In this document: piece by piece, positions 33,807 through 42,502 of the stretch
Layout: each line of letters opens with the position of its first letter
Position numbering within the stretch: position 1 is the first letter of the stretch
Assembly (NCBI GenBank): GCA_028288025.1
Contig: JAQBOM010000006.1
Coordinates: 1 to 64,000 of the forward strand
DNA from: Mucilaginibacter sp.
Lineage (GTDB): Bacteria > Bacteroidota > Bacteroidia > Sphingobacteriales > Sphingobacteriaceae
Direction of reading: 5' to 3'
DNA: 64,000 nt
Translations under genes and position numbers: made by a program
Notes under the pieces: generated by a model
The model's input: the letters and a program-made list of their open reading frames with translations, nothing else
The model's database searches: none
What the model was told of the DNA's origin: nothing

Positions 33807-35870
33807 CTAAAACACCGTTTTCAAAATAAATAAAAGCAATATAACTACCAGCATGCTGAATAGATAATACTGCACCTTTCCGCCCTGAAACCTGCGGGCA
33901 AAATTACCAATAGCTTCCACGATTGCAACCAGTAAATTAAGGAAACCGTCGATGACATGATGATCGACCCACGCACATAACTTTGCGATCTTTACCCCGA
34001 TATCTGCCAGGGCATTAATAAATCCATCTATAATGGTTCGATCTATCCAGAATACAGCAGAGCTTAAAAACAGGATAGGTTTTATAATAACGATATTATA
34101 AATTCTATCGAAATACCACTCGCCGGCAGATAAACGGTACAAAAATCCGCTTTGCGGGAAGATATTTCCTTTTCGTTTAACATACATGGCATAAGTGCCA
34201 CATATCACCAAAACGCTTAGAATATTTACCCCTATCGGGACTAAGGTATGATATATGTTTGCATGTTCGTGGCTGCTGGCCGGCGTGAAGCCGTTAAACA
34301 GCCACGCGTGTTCGTACAGCAGCGGATTCGCTGAAAATAACGGAAACAAACAGCATAAAGCCAATAACATCAACGGCAGTTTATATCGCCATCCACCATC
34401 GCCGATATGAATTTGGATCCCCGGGTGATCGTTTAGTACTTTAAGTTCGCCAAAAAACACTTTTGCGATAAGCCTAGCCACGTAAAAGGCGGTAAGCCAC
34501 GTGGTGAGCAGGGCCAGTATAGGTATTATTTTATACAAGCCGCTCCTTCCCTCCGCCCATTCAAACGCCTGTATCAAAATACCGTCTTTGGATAAATAAC
34601 CCGACGTGAGCGGTAAACCGATAAGTGCCAGTCCACCTATTAGGGCGGCAATAAAAGTTAGCGGCATCTTTTTACGCAGGCCGCCCATGTTCAGAATATT
34701 TTGCGGGTCGATATCCAGCCCGTTATCTTTTTTAATGTGCGCCATTTGATGGATAACGATACCGGCTACCAAAAACAACAGGCACTTAAAGAAAGCATGC
34801 GTTGCCAGGTGGAATAGTGACGATGCGTAAGCGCCGATCCCCATAGCCATGATCATAAAACCAAGTTGTGATATAGTGGAATAAGCGAGAATACGCTTTA
34901 AATCGTTTTGCGTGAGCGCGATGGTTGCCGCCATAAAAGCGGTAAAGCAGCCGATGATAGCTAAAATGGTTAATTCCACATCGTTAAACAGCTGATAAAC
35001 CCTCCCCAGCAGGAATACGCCTGCCGCCACCATGGTTGCCGCATGTATCAGCGCCGATATGGATGTAGGCCCTTCCATGGCATCGGGCAACCAGGTATGG
35101 AGCGGAAACTGCGCCGACTTGGCCGCCACAGCTAAAAATATCCCGCTAAAAGCAATGTACTGCCAGGCAGCCGGCAAATGCCCCAGCGGCGCAATCCATG
35201 TTCCGCCCTGTATAACCGATTGACTGATCAATCCTTTATCCGCGAAAAGCTGTAAAATATCAAACGTGTGAAACTGCGAAAACAGAATGATGATAGCGGT
35301 TAACAAGCCGGTATCCCCTATCCTGTTCATGATGAAAGCCTTCTTATTAGCTAGTATCGCCTTATCCCGTGTAAACCAAAAGCCGATGAGCAGGTAGGAT
35401 GAAAAGCCAACAAGTTCCCAGAAGATATAAAACAGCACCAGGTTATCCGCCACCACCAGCACCAGCATGCTAAAACAAAAAAAGCTGAGGTAGGCGAAGT
35501 AGCGCCGATAGCCTTCGTCATCCTTCATATAAGCAGTGGAGTAAATATGCACCGGCAGCGCTATCAAATTAACCAGCAGCAGCATTAGAACCGATAGGTT
35601 ATTTAATAAAATGCCGGCGTAAATCTTGGTATCACCGATAGTAAACCAGTACATCTGCTGGTGTACCATGTGGCCGTTCCAAACCTTTGAAAATACCGAT
35701 GCGGAAATAATACAGCTTATTATGATAGCAATAGTTGATACCCAGCCAGCCAGCTTATGCAGCCTGCCGGGAAGCGAAAAATTTATAACAAAGGCAAGCA
35801 AAGGCAGCAATACCGCCGCAAGGGTGAAATGGATAGTTAAAGTATCTATGGCGTGTAGAAATTCTTCCAA
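33807..35870 (-). CDS. nuoL: NADH-quinone oxidoreductase subunit L
   Basis: Largest antiporter-like subunit of complex I, 687 residues, with a long C-terminal amphipathic/lateral-helix region and a last transmembrane helix (FSMLVVILLLFILK). Core motifs are FYIFWELVGFSSYLLIGFW (conserved Glu), AKSAQFPLHTWLPDAMEGPT near residue 228, and LTQNDLKRILAYSTISQLGF near 315. Length is usual for NuoL. It follows the plug-like gene, not nuoK directly, with a palindromic repeat in the 68-bp gap. Confidence 0.97.
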   Translation of the reverse strand: MEEFLHAIDTLTIHFTLAAVLLPLLAFVINFSLPGRLHKLAGWVSTIAIIISCIISASVFSKVWNGHMVHQQMYWFTIGDTKIYAGILLNNLSVLMLLLVNLIALPVHIYSTAYMKDDEGYRRYFAYLSFFCFSMLVLVVADNLVLFYIFWELVGFSSYLLIGFWFTRDKAILANKKAFIMNRIGDTGLLTAIIILFSQFHTFDILQLFADKGLISQSVIQGGTWIAPLGHLPAAWQYIAFSGIFLAVAAKSAQFPLHTWLPDAMEGPTSISALIHAATMVAAGVFLLGRVYQLFNDVELTILAIIGCFTAFMAATIALTQNDLKRILAYSTISQLGFMIMAMGIGAYASSLFHLATHAFFKCLLFLVAGIVIHQMAHIKKDNGLDIDPQNILNMGGLRKKMPLTFIAALIGGLALIGLPLTSGYLSKDGILIQAFEWAEGRSGLYKIIPILALLTTWLTAFYVARLIAKVFFGELKVLNDHPGIQIHIGDGGWRYKLPLMLLALCCLFPLFSANPLLYEHAWLFNGFTPASSHEHANIYHTLVPIGVNILSVLVICGTYAMYVKRKGNIFPQSGFLYRLSAGEWYFDRIYNIVIIKPILFLSSAVFWIDRTIIDGFINALADIGVKIAKLCAWVDHHVIDGFLNLLVAIVEAIGNFARRFQGGKVQYYLFSMLVVILLLFILKTVF

Positions 35871-35891
35871 TGTTATTTAATTTTCATTTAA

Positions 35892-35921
35892 CGTAGAGAC
35901 GTAATACATTGCGTCTCTACC
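35892..35921. repeat. Palindromic intergenic repeat, copy 3
   Basis: Arms GTAGAGACGTAAT and ATTGCGTCTCTAC around the centre (one mismatch). Same family as 2188-2211 and 3508-3539. It sits in the gap between the plug-like gene and nuoL within the complex I operon. Confidence 0.8.
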
Positions 35922-35938
35922 CGCGTTTCTTTAGGATA

Positions 35939-36514
35939 TCAGTTTGTTGTTATAAATACTGTCGCTCCGTTTTTCATTCCCTCGACGAAGTTATCCGAAT
36001 AGTCCACCTTTTTTATTTGCTTGAAAAGTATTCCATATAATCTTCGGGTTGCTTCGTCACGTTCCTTTTCATTTACGGGTACACCGTTTAAAATGTATAA
36101 AATATCTTTATCGTTGTTTTGATGACCCTCAAGGTATCTTTTATATTTTTTCGAGAAAGTGCTGAACTGCTTTTGATATTGTTCTTTGGCGTACAATTTC
36201 GTGATTATTATTATAACGCCATTTGCCGCTTTTGAGCCATAGCGTGCATTTGCCGCAGCATCCTTTAAAACTGATATTGAAAGAATATCATTTGGATTAA
36301 TATTATTCAAAGCATTGTTCGGCAGTGAAACTGGTGATTCCTTGTCATCGATAATATATAACGGTGGGTTGTAACCCTTCGCAGGTGACGCCTGATCCAG
36401 GTGTATAATTTTCGAACTATCAGCCTGGCGATTATTCACTTGTTGCCCTAAAGCAATATTTAGCAACAAAAACAAGCAAATTATTATGGGTAATATCTTC
36501 ATGCTTTTATTCAT
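35939..36514 (-). CDS. Secreted TonB-plug-domain-like protein inserted in the nuo operon
   Basis: Protein of about 191 residues with a Sec signal ([20 protein letters not shown]). The middle reads [20 protein letters not shown] then [14 protein letters not shown], which is the plug motif of SusC/TonB-dependent receptors (ends GANGVILITTK in the family). A second weaker repeat follows: [14 protein letters not shown], a Tyr/Asp segment and GATVFITTN. No beta-barrel, CarboxypepD-like or carrier domain is attached, so it is a stand-alone plug protein, not a receptor. The ATG at 36512-36514 overlaps the nuoK stop by 8 bp; an ATG at 36500-36502 is the alternative. It is the only non-nuo gene between nuoH and nuoN, and its role there is unknown. 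Confidence 0.82.
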   Translation of the reverse strand: MNKSMKILPIIICLFLLLNIALGQQVNNRQADSSKIIHLDQASPAKGYNPPLYIIDDKESPVSLPNNALNNINPNDILSISVLKDAAANARYGSKAANGVIIIITKLYAKEQYQKQFSTFSKKYKRYLEGHQNNDKDILYILNGVPVNEKERDEATRRLYGILFKQIKKVDYSDNFVEGMKNGATVFITTN

Positions 36515-36815
36515 CCCCCAAATTATCAATCCTTCCTGGATCAATCGTTTTATATTGCCTGTACACATTCAAAATAATCGCCAATGCAACAGCCGTTGTT
36601 GCCGCCGCCAGCACAATGGCAAACAGCGCGAACATTTGCCCGCCGTTAAAAAACCTATCGTATTTGCCGAAGGCTACCAGGTTTAGTATGGCGGCATTCA
36701 GCATCAGCTCGATGCCTATTAATATTTGTATGGCATTGCGTTTGGATACGATCATATACAGCCCAATACAAAACAAAACCGCGCTTACTATTAAAAAATC
36801 GTTCATGGAGATCAT
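36507..36815 (-). CDS. nuoK: NADH-quinone oxidoreductase subunit K
   Basis: Small complex I membrane subunit of 102 residues with three hydrophobic helices. Helix 2 reads [20 protein letters not shown] and carries the conserved Glu of the proton path; helix 3 is [19 protein letters not shown] with the second conserved region. The start codon overlaps the nuoJ stop by 4 bp (ATGA), so translation is probably coupled. Confidence 0.97.
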   Translation of the reverse strand: MISMNDFLIVSAVLFCIGLYMIVSKRNAIQILIGIELMLNAAILNLVAFGKYDRFFNGGQMFALFAIVLAAATTAVALAIILNVYRQYKTIDPGRIDNLGDE

Positions 36816-37360
36816 TGTTTTTCTCCTTTCCGGGATAAATGGGCCGCGCCGATAAGGGCCACCATCAGTAAAATAGAAATAGCCTCAAACGGCAGCAAGT
36901 ATTTGGTCATCAGGTTAACGCCAATGTTTTCTGTCATGGCTGCTGTTGGCGTGATCACATTATTGAAACGTACCGACCCTGTTATCCATGCTAAATGATC
37001 GGCGTCAACCTTAAAAAAAGTATTCAGCAAAATCAGTAGGAACAGTCCGGCCAGTAAAAACGCAGCGACTTTATTGATACTGATAAACTTGCTGCGCTGC
37101 TGCGCAATGATATTTAATGTCTCTTTACCAGAGAGCATGAATGCAAACAGGATCAGCACCAAAATACCGCCTACATATATCACGATCTGGGTTATCGCCA
37201 CAAAATCGGCAAGAGCCAAAACATACAAACCTGCCAGCGCAAATAAGGTGACGAAGAACATAAAAATAGAACGCACCAGGTTTTTAGTAGCCGCCACAAA
37301 CAGCGCCGACCCCAGGGCGATAAAACTCATAACATAAAAAAGTATCTGTACCAAACTCAT
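36812..37360 (-). CDS. nuoJ: NADH-quinone oxidoreductase subunit J
   Basis: Complex I membrane subunit of 182 residues with five hydrophobic helices. Helix 3 reads FVAITQIVIYVGGILVLILF, the most conserved NuoJ segment (with the pi-bulge helix). It overlaps nuoI at its start and nuoK at its end by 4 bp each, giving a tight I-J-K translational unit. Confidence 0.97.
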   Translation of the reverse strand: MSLVQILFYVMSFIALGSALFVAATKNLVRSIFMFFVTLFALAGLYVLALADFVAITQIVIYVGGILVLILFAFMLSGKETLNIIAQQRSKFISINKVAAFLLAGLFLLILLNTFFKVDADHLAWITGSVRFNNVITPTAAMTENIGVNLMTKYLLPFEAISILLMVALIGAAHLSRKGEKQ

Positions 37361-37932
37361 TCCCCGCCCTCCTTTTTCTGCATGGCTGCCAGTTTGGCCG
37401 CCTGCCTTTCGGTCTGTTGCTGTTCAAACTCGCGCCGCTTTTGCAATGCGTCTTCGGGCGTCATGTCCGAAAACTGGTAGGTAAGCTGGCTGAGGTCGGC
37501 TACGCTTTTGTCGTATTGGTTGGTCATCACGATGCATTCCGTCGGGCAAACAATGGTACAAAGGCCGCAGTACATACATTTGGCCATATCAATATCAAAC
37601 TTTGCGGCATATAACCGCTTGGTAGTACCATCGGATGTTTGCCCTATAGCCTCAGTCGCTTTGATCGATTCAATGTCAATGCAATCGACCGGGCAAACCT
37701 TAGCGCAAAGATCGCAAACGATGCAATCATCCATCTCCACGTCCAGCTGATACCGCCCAACTTCGGGTATAGGCAGCTTTTGATGCGGGTATTGTATGGT
37801 ATTGGTACCCTCCAACTGCCTAAAATAATTATTGTCACTCGCCGGCAAAATTTCCCTCTTCGAATGAGACGAAAAAAGATGCCCGAAGGTGATAGATAAT
37901 CCCTTTAATGCAGATGTTATAAAATTGCTCAT
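37357..37932 (-). CDS. nuoI: NADH-quinone oxidoreductase subunit I (two 4Fe-4S clusters)
   Basis: Peripheral electron-transfer subunit of complex I, 191 residues, carrying clusters N6a and N6b. Two ferredoxin motifs are visible: CIVCDLCAKVCPVDC and CMYCGLCTIVCPTEC, each CxxCxxCxxxCP. The C-terminal tail after about residue 145 is charged (QKRREFEQQQTERQAAK) and longer than in E. coli. The ATG start (37930-37932) lies within a run of repeated CAAATGA words belonging to the intergenic repeat. Confidence 0.97.
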   Translation of the reverse strand: MSNFITSALKGLSITFGHLFSSHSKREILPASDNNYFRQLEGTNTIQYPHQKLPIPEVGRYQLDVEMDDCIVCDLCAKVCPVDCIDIESIKATEAIGQTSDGTTKRLYAAKFDIDMAKCMYCGLCTIVCPTECIVMTNQYDKSVADLSQLTYQFSDMTPEDALQKRREFEQQQTERQAAKLAAMQKKEGGE

Positions 37933-38040
37933 TTGTTCATTTGTTCATTAGTACGCTTCAATAGGCAAGTTCATTATTCCATTCGCTTAAAAAATTCTAT
38001 AATTTTTACTAATGAACTAATGAACCAGTGAACCATTCAA
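37933..38040. repeat. Word-type inverted repeat between nuoH and nuoI
   Basis: The left end repeats TTTGTTCAT (37932-37947) then TTAGTA; the right end reads TACTAATGAACTAATGAACC (38006-38025) and AGTGAACC, so TACTAATGAAC pairs with GTTCATTAGTA. The repeat reaches into the nuoI start codon. Confidence 0.7.
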
Positions 38041-39111
38041 CTACATCAACCCTATCCTCCATATCCCCGATATCAGCATACAGGCGAATGCCAGGGGTGT
38101 TAACACCTTCCAGCATAAAGCCATCAACTGGTCGACCCTGAACCGGGGCAAGGTCCACCTGATCCACATTTGTATACCCACGAGGGTTAAAGTTTTTACT
38201 GCTATCCAAAGCACACCCCATGCCGCACCGGTTGTCCAGTTGGCTAACTGTACTGAACCTATATTCGGGAGCGGCGTGTTCCATGCGCCAAGGAAAAGGA
38301 TCACACCTACCATTGATACCAGGAACATCATCGAATACTCGGCCAAAAAAACCAACGCGAACCGCAAACCGGTGTATTCGGTGTGAAACCCGGCAACGAG
38401 TTCCGACTCCGCCTCGGGGATGTCAAAGGGCGCGCGGTTGCTCTCGGCTAACGAGGCGATAAAGTAGATAATAAAGGCGATAAGCAAATGCGGCGCCCTG
38501 AATATGTTCCAGGCAAATATGCCGCCGGTTGATGATACGTCCCAAAAGCCGGCAAATTTTACTTTTTCAGGCGATAAAATGCCCTGCTGGGCGGCAATAT
38601 CCTGCAGGTTTAGCGTTTGCGCGATCATCACGACCGATACCAGCGCAAAACCTGCCGGTATCTCGTACGAAATGATCTGTGCGGCAGAGCGCATTGCGCC
38701 TAGAATCGAGTACTTATTATTTGACCCCCACCCGGCCATTAATATACCGAGGGTCTCGATGGATATGATCGCGAATATGTAATATAAGCCCAGGTTCAGT
38801 TTGGTGGGCACGAGCCCCGGGCCCCAGGGTAACGCGGCAAAACCAAGATAGACAGCAATAAAAATAATGGCCGGTGCCATAATGAACAGCAATTTATCCG
38901 CAGCTGCGGGAATGATCAGCTCCTTTTGCAGCATTTTAAGGATATCGGCGAAGGTTTGCAGTGTACCGAATTTGCCGGTTTCAGTCGGCCCAAGCCGGTC
39001 CTGTATAAAGGCCGACACCTTTCTTTCGGCATATACACCAAACAAGGCAAATAAGGCCGAAAAACCAAACAGCCCGACAGCGATAAAGAAATATGTAAAG
39101 TAAAAATTCAA
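38041..39111 (-). CDS. nuoH: NADH-quinone oxidoreductase subunit H
   Basis: Complex I membrane subunit of 356 residues that forms the quinone chamber with the peripheral arm. Motifs are [20 protein letters not shown] near residues 25-46 (the VxAxxQxRxGP pattern), and [20 protein letters not shown] then [16 protein letters not shown] near 218-255. Eight hydrophobic helices. It is the first gene of the visible nuo set; the upstream neighbour is divergent, so nuoA-G must be elsewhere. The DNA in front holds a TAAGTTTG box and GCGACA repeats. Confidence 0.97.
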   Translation of the reverse strand: MNFYFTYFFIAVGLFGFSALFALFGVYAERKVSAFIQDRLGPTETGKFGTLQTFADILKMLQKELIIPAAADKLLFIMAPAIIFIAVYLGFAALPWGPGLVPTKLNLGLYYIFAIISIETLGILMAGWGSNNKYSILGAMRSAAQIISYEIPAGFALVSVVMIAQTLNLQDIAAQQGILSPEKVKFAGFWDVSSTGGIFAWNIFRAPHLLIAFIIYFIASLAESNRAPFDIPEAESELVAGFHTEYTGLRFALVFLAEYSMMFLVSMVGVILFLGAWNTPLPNIGSVQLANWTTGAAWGVLWIAVKTLTLVGIQMWIRWTLPRFRVDQLMALCWKVLTPLAFACMLISGIWRIGLM

Positions 39112-39127
39112 TTTATCCGCTTTGCTG

Positions 39128-39135
39128 CAAACTTA
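39128..39135 (-). promoter_or_regulatory. Candidate -7 box (TAAGTTTG) of the nuoH-N operon
   Basis: The minus strand reads TAAGTTTG 16 bp before the nuoH ATG. No TTTG -33 box is seen; a 14-bp palindrome AACCTGCGCAGGTT (39164-39177) lies further upstream and could be an operator or part of the repeat DNA. Confidence 0.33.
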
Positions 39136-39190
39136 GTGAAATTGGTTGATTGGTTTATCAGGTAACCTGCGCAGGTTGCTAAAAAGATTA

Positions 39191-39253
39191 GACGGTGTCG
39201 CACTGCGACAGGTGCGACACCTGCGACAAAAAACTGCGACAACTGCGACACTT
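39191..39253. repeat. Direct and inverted repeats of TGCGACA
   Basis: Five TGCGACA units occur within about 60 bp, and GGTGTCGCA (39194-39202) with TGCGACACC (39213-39221) form a 9-bp stem. The array lies between the divergent nuoH operon and the HTTM-like gene. Confidence 0.75.
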
Positions 39254-39344
39254 GAATTAAGCTGACTGTAAAATCCTTCTAAGTTTTGAAAATTTCGTAA
39301 GTTTAGCCAACCCGGGCTCATTAGCCGAAAATCAAATAAATACC

Positions 39345-40478
39345 TTGTCAAATCGCATATCTGAAATAAGCCGCCCATTGCATCCTGAGGAAATAAACAC
39401 CTGGATACTCAAGATCACTTGCATTTTCTGGTTATTTGCAAAGTTGATCGGCTGGAGGGTTTGGACGACTTACAGGCTGTTTCCGACAGCCCCTGTTTTT
39501 GAAAGCCTGGATCGTATCCCGCCGGCAGTGCATCTCGTTTTACTTTTATTGCAGGTGTTATTCATCGTGCTGCTTCTTTTTCCGATGAAAAACAAGATTA
39601 TACTGATCGGTTTATTAACGGCCGAGATATTTTCTTGTATTCTTGATCAAAGCAGGCTGCAGCCTTACGAATATCAATATATCTTTATTGTCCTTGTTTT
39701 TTTTGTAAATATGAACAGCCGCAAGGTGATACCTGTTGCTGTTATATTTATTTTAGCCACCACCTATTTCTATAGCGGGTTTAGTAAGCTCAATGAAGGT
39801 TTCGTTCAGGTAATGTGGGTAAAAGCGATACTGAATTCGTTTTTTAAACTTTCCCCACAAGTTGCCGGCATGCGTTGGCTATATTATAGTGGTTATTTTG
39901 CTGGCGTAATTGAGCTGGTTGCCGGACTGGGCTTATTATTTCCACGAGTGCAAAAAACAGCAGCGATGGTTTTAATTTTAATGCACCTGTTTATCCTGAT
40001 ATTATTAGGCCCGCTTGGGTTAAGATACAACAAAATTGTATGGCCGTGGAATGTGGCAATGATCCTCTATTTATATACACTTTTTCTAAGGAAGAATGAG
40101 GACACATTTGCCTTCTCGCCAATCTTCACCGGGTGGAACAAATTGGTATTTATTGCATGGGGTATTTTACCAGCTTTAAATTTTATTGGCTGCTGGGATT
40201 ATTATTTATCATCCAGCATATATTCCGGCAGGACGCCTAAAATGACAATTTGCATCAGTGACACCAGCAAATGCAGGAAATTAAGAGGTTTTTTTCAATA
40301 TAATAGCCTGAACAATTGTAGGGGTAGCGCAACGATCAATATTCAGCATTGGGCTTTGACGGAAATGAATTCCGCACCATATAGCGAGATAAGGGCCTAC
40401 AAAATATTGCAAACAAAACTGGAGAAAGAATACCCGGCGAGCGGATTGAGCTTCTATATTAATGACCGCAAACACTAA
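39345..40478 (+). CDS. HTTM-like integral membrane protein of unknown function
   Basis: Protein of about 377 residues with eight or nine hydrophobic segments in the first 280 residues and a soluble C-terminal part (about 290-377) with Cys-containing ICISDTSKCRK. The segment ATTYFYSGFSKLNEGFV resembles the HTTM/vitamin-K-dependent-carboxylase-like membrane family, in which a conserved Lys in helix 4-5 region occurs; I cannot confirm catalytic residues. No ATG fits the start: the open frame begins at TTG 39345-39347, and no ATG occurs for about 75 codons, so TTG or another rare start must be used, or the start is misplaced. It is convergent with murI. Confidence 0.72.
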   Translation: MSNRISEISRPLHPEEINTWILKITCIFWLFAKLIGWRVWTTYRLFPTAPVFESLDRIPPAVHLVLLLLQVLFIVLLLFPMKNKIILIGLLTAEIFSCILDQSRLQPYEYQYIFIVLVFFVNMNSRKVIPVAVIFILATTYFYSGFSKLNEGFVQVMWVKAILNSFFKLSPQVAGMRWLYYSGYFAGVIELVAGLGLLFPRVQKTAAMVLILMHLFILILLGPLGLRYNKIVWPWNVAMILYLYTLFLRKNEDTFAFSPIFTGWNKLVFIAWGILPALNFIGCWDYYLSSSIYSGRTPKMTICISDTSKCRKLRGFFQYNSLNNCRGSATINIQHWALTEMNSAPYSEIRAYKILQTKLEKEYPASGLSFYINDRKH

Positions 40479-40493
40479 ATATGCTTGTATCGG

Positions 40494-41327
40494 CTAACAT
40501 TTGATTTCAGCAAATGCTGACTTTACAGGAGCGGGGAAAAATAATTTAGCATAATGGTCAAAATCTGCAGTATCGTCTGTGGTGGTAAAAAAATGCTGTG
40601 CGTCGGCACGGCTTAGATTATTTTCAATTTCAGAGTGGCGGTGCAAGTAGTCAACCAGGCTTTCGGCAACTATTTCACCCTGCGATACGATTTTAATATG
40701 TTCCGGCAAGTGTTGCCGTATCTTTTTTATTAACAGCGGGTAATGGGTGCAACCAAGTAGCAATGTATCGATATCCGGCGATTGTGACAAAAGTTGGTCG
40801 AGATACTTTTCGACGAAATAGTCAGCCCCCGGCTTGTCATATTCACCATTCTCTATTAACGGCACCCAAAGCGGGCAAGCCTGCTGGTAAACTTTTATAT
40901 CCGGAAAAAAATGTGCGATCTCAATCACGTACGAGCCGGATTGAACGGTTCCTTTTGTACCCAACACCCCTATCTGGTTTGTTTTGGTATAGTTGCCGAT
41001 CACTTCGGCGGTAGGCCGGATCACACCGAGCACCCTTTTTGAAGGATCGAGATTTGGAAGGTCATGCTGCTGTATAGTGCGCAGTGCTTTGGCCGATGCA
41101 GTATTGCAAGCGAGTATAATTAGCGGGCAACCTTCTTTAAAAAGCCATTGCACACATTCCCAGGTATATTGGTGAATGGTCTGAAATGACCGGTTGCCGT
41201 AAGGTGCACGCGCAGTATCCCCTAAATAGATATAATCATACCCCGGAAGTTTCTCGGCTATCGACTTGAAAACGGTGAGCCCGCCATACCCTGAATCAAA
41301 TATTCCAATCGGTTTATTTTTTACCAT
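40494..41327 (-). CDS. murI: Glutamate racemase
   Basis: Converts L-glutamate to D-glutamate for peptidoglycan; cytosolic, cofactor-free. The two-cysteine active site is visible as LACNTASA near residue 77 and LLGCTHYPLL near 188; the N-terminal substrate loop reads IGIFDSGYGGLTV near 6-18. The ATG at 41325-41327 (MVKNKPIGIFDSG) is preferred; an in-frame ATG 45 bp upstream would lie inside the terminator hairpin of the ompH operon. Length 277 residues is usual. Confidence 0.96.
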   Translation of the reverse strand: MVKNKPIGIFDSGYGGLTVFKSIAEKLPGYDYIYLGDTARAPYGNRSFQTIHQYTWECVQWLFKEGCPLIILACNTASAKALRTIQQHDLPNLDPSKRVLGVIRPTAEVIGNYTKTNQIGVLGTKGTVQSGSYVIEIAHFFPDIKVYQQACPLWVPLIENGEYDKPGADYFVEKYLDQLLSQSPDIDTLLLGCTHYPLLIKKIRQHLPEHIKIVSQGEIVAESLVDYLHRHSEIENNLSRADAQHFFTTTDDTADFDHYAKLFFPAPVKSAFAEIKC

Positions 41328-41330
41328 TGA

Positions 41331-41369
41331 ACAAAAATAAAAAAAGCGCCCATTAATTGTGGACGCTTT
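41331..41369 (-). terminator. Intrinsic terminator between ompH and murI
   Basis: On the minus strand AAAGCGTCC and GGGCGCTTT form a 9-bp stem (one G-U pair) around ACAATTAAT and are followed by seven T, then ATTTTTG. It ends the uppS-bamA-ompH-ompH unit and stops only a few bases before the murI start codon. Confidence 0.82.
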
Positions 41370-41390
41370 CAAATAAGATCGTGTAGAATT

Positions 41391-41903
41391 TTATTTAATA
41401 CCTAATTTGGTTTTAACAGGCACCATCATATCATCGCCTTCAGGAGATACGATTAATTGTATTTGAGCCGAATTGAATACGTAAGTATAACCTTTTTCTT
41501 TAGCCACGGCGCTAATTGCGGCGCGGGCCTTATCTGATAAAGGTTTTACCAATTCATTTGATTTGGCATCTACTTTTTGCTGTGCATCGGCCTGGTAATC
41601 CTGTATGCGTTTTTGAAGGTCCTGCAATTCGGCTTGTTTCGCAGAACGAACAGCATCAGTCATAGTTGTACTGTTTTTCTGAAATTCCTGGCCTTTGGCC
41701 TGTAACTCGTTATTTAATAATGTAAGCTGATCAATAAATTGCTTCTGATAGATATCCATCTGCGATTTAACTGTTTTAGCTTCGGGCATCTGGCCAATCA
41801 ACGCATCGAAATTAATATAGCCAATTTTTGATTGTGCCTTGGCAAAGTTGCCTACAAATAACATGCTCAATGCAACTAAAGCAACTTTAAATACTTTTTT
41901 CAT
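41391..41903 (-). CDS. OmpH/Skp-family periplasmic chaperone (second copy)
   Basis: Periplasmic chaperone of 170 residues that would hold unfolded outer-membrane proteins for the BAM machine. Sec signal MKKVFKVALVALSMLFVGNFAKAQ, then KIGYINFDALIGQMPEAK and a long charged helical region (about 50-125) forming the coiled-coil tentacles, and a C-terminal strand YTYVFNSAQIQLIVSPEG. It follows a second ompH-like gene and bamA, the usual order in Bacteroidota. Confidence 0.93.
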   Translation of the reverse strand: MKKVFKVALVALSMLFVGNFAKAQSKIGYINFDALIGQMPEAKTVKSQMDIYQKQFIDQLTLLNNELQAKGQEFQKNSTTMTDAVRSAKQAELQDLQKRIQDYQADAQQKVDAKSNELVKPLSDKARAAISAVAKEKGYTYVFNSAQIQLIVSPEGDDMMVPVKTKLGIK

Positions 41904-41954
41904 TTTTTGTTTGTTCTGTGTTTAAAAATAATGGGATTTATATAATTAAAAAAT

Positions 41955-42485
41955 TTATTTTGCAAATGTACCTGGTTTCAACCCCAGTCGGGTTAATACG
42001 TCGGCGCTTTTATCATAACGCGGGTTAGCATATAACATAATTACTTCGCTGTTCTTATCAAAAATCATATCCAGGTTCTCGTTTTCCGCAACGGCCTGTA
42101 TAGCCTTTGCCAGCTTGTCCTGTATGGGTTTTATCGCCGAAGTACTGCGTTGGGCCAATTCGCCGTCGGGTCCGAATTTCTGCCGCTGAAACTCCTTAGC
42201 CGTTTTCTCCTTATCTGCGATTTCGGCTTCACGGCGCTTTTTCATATCTGCGGTCATCAATACCTGGTCGGCCTGGAAAGCTTTGTACAACCGGTCAATT
42301 TCCTGGTACCGCTGATCCACTTCTTTTTGCCATTGGGCGGATAACACATTTAGCTGCTTTTGTGCTGAAAGATACTCAGGCATATGTTTTAATATATAAT
42401 CGGAATCTACGTACGCAAAACGCTGGGCAAACGCTGCCGTGAGCGATATAAACGTAAAACCAAGTATTAAAAGTATCCTCTTCAT
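41955..42485 (-). CDS. OmpH/Skp-family periplasmic chaperone (first copy)
   Basis: Periplasmic chaperone of 176 residues, signal MKRILLILGFTFISLTAAFA, then QRFAYVDSDYILKHMPEYLS, a long helical part with QKLxxLxxQW spacing, and the C-terminal strand ENENLDMIFDKNSEVIMLYA. It is 17 bp downstream of bamA and 51 bp upstream of its paralogue. Two adjacent Skp-like genes behind bamA suggest a duplication kept for different client proteins, which is an inference. Confidence 0.93.
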   Translation of the reverse strand: MKRILLILGFTFISLTAAFAQRFAYVDSDYILKHMPEYLSAQKQLNVLSAQWQKEVDQRYQEIDRLYKAFQADQVLMTADMKKRREAEIADKEKTAKEFQRQKFGPDGELAQRSTSAIKPIQDKLAKAIQAVAENENLDMIFDKNSEVIMLYANPRYDKSADVLTRLGLKPGTFAK

Positions 42486-42502
42486 TACAATTTCGTTACC
42501 AA

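Noticed and set aside
39191..39253. TGCGACA array considered as a CRISPR
   Set aside because: Units are only 7 bp with 2- to 6-bp spacers; no cas genes.
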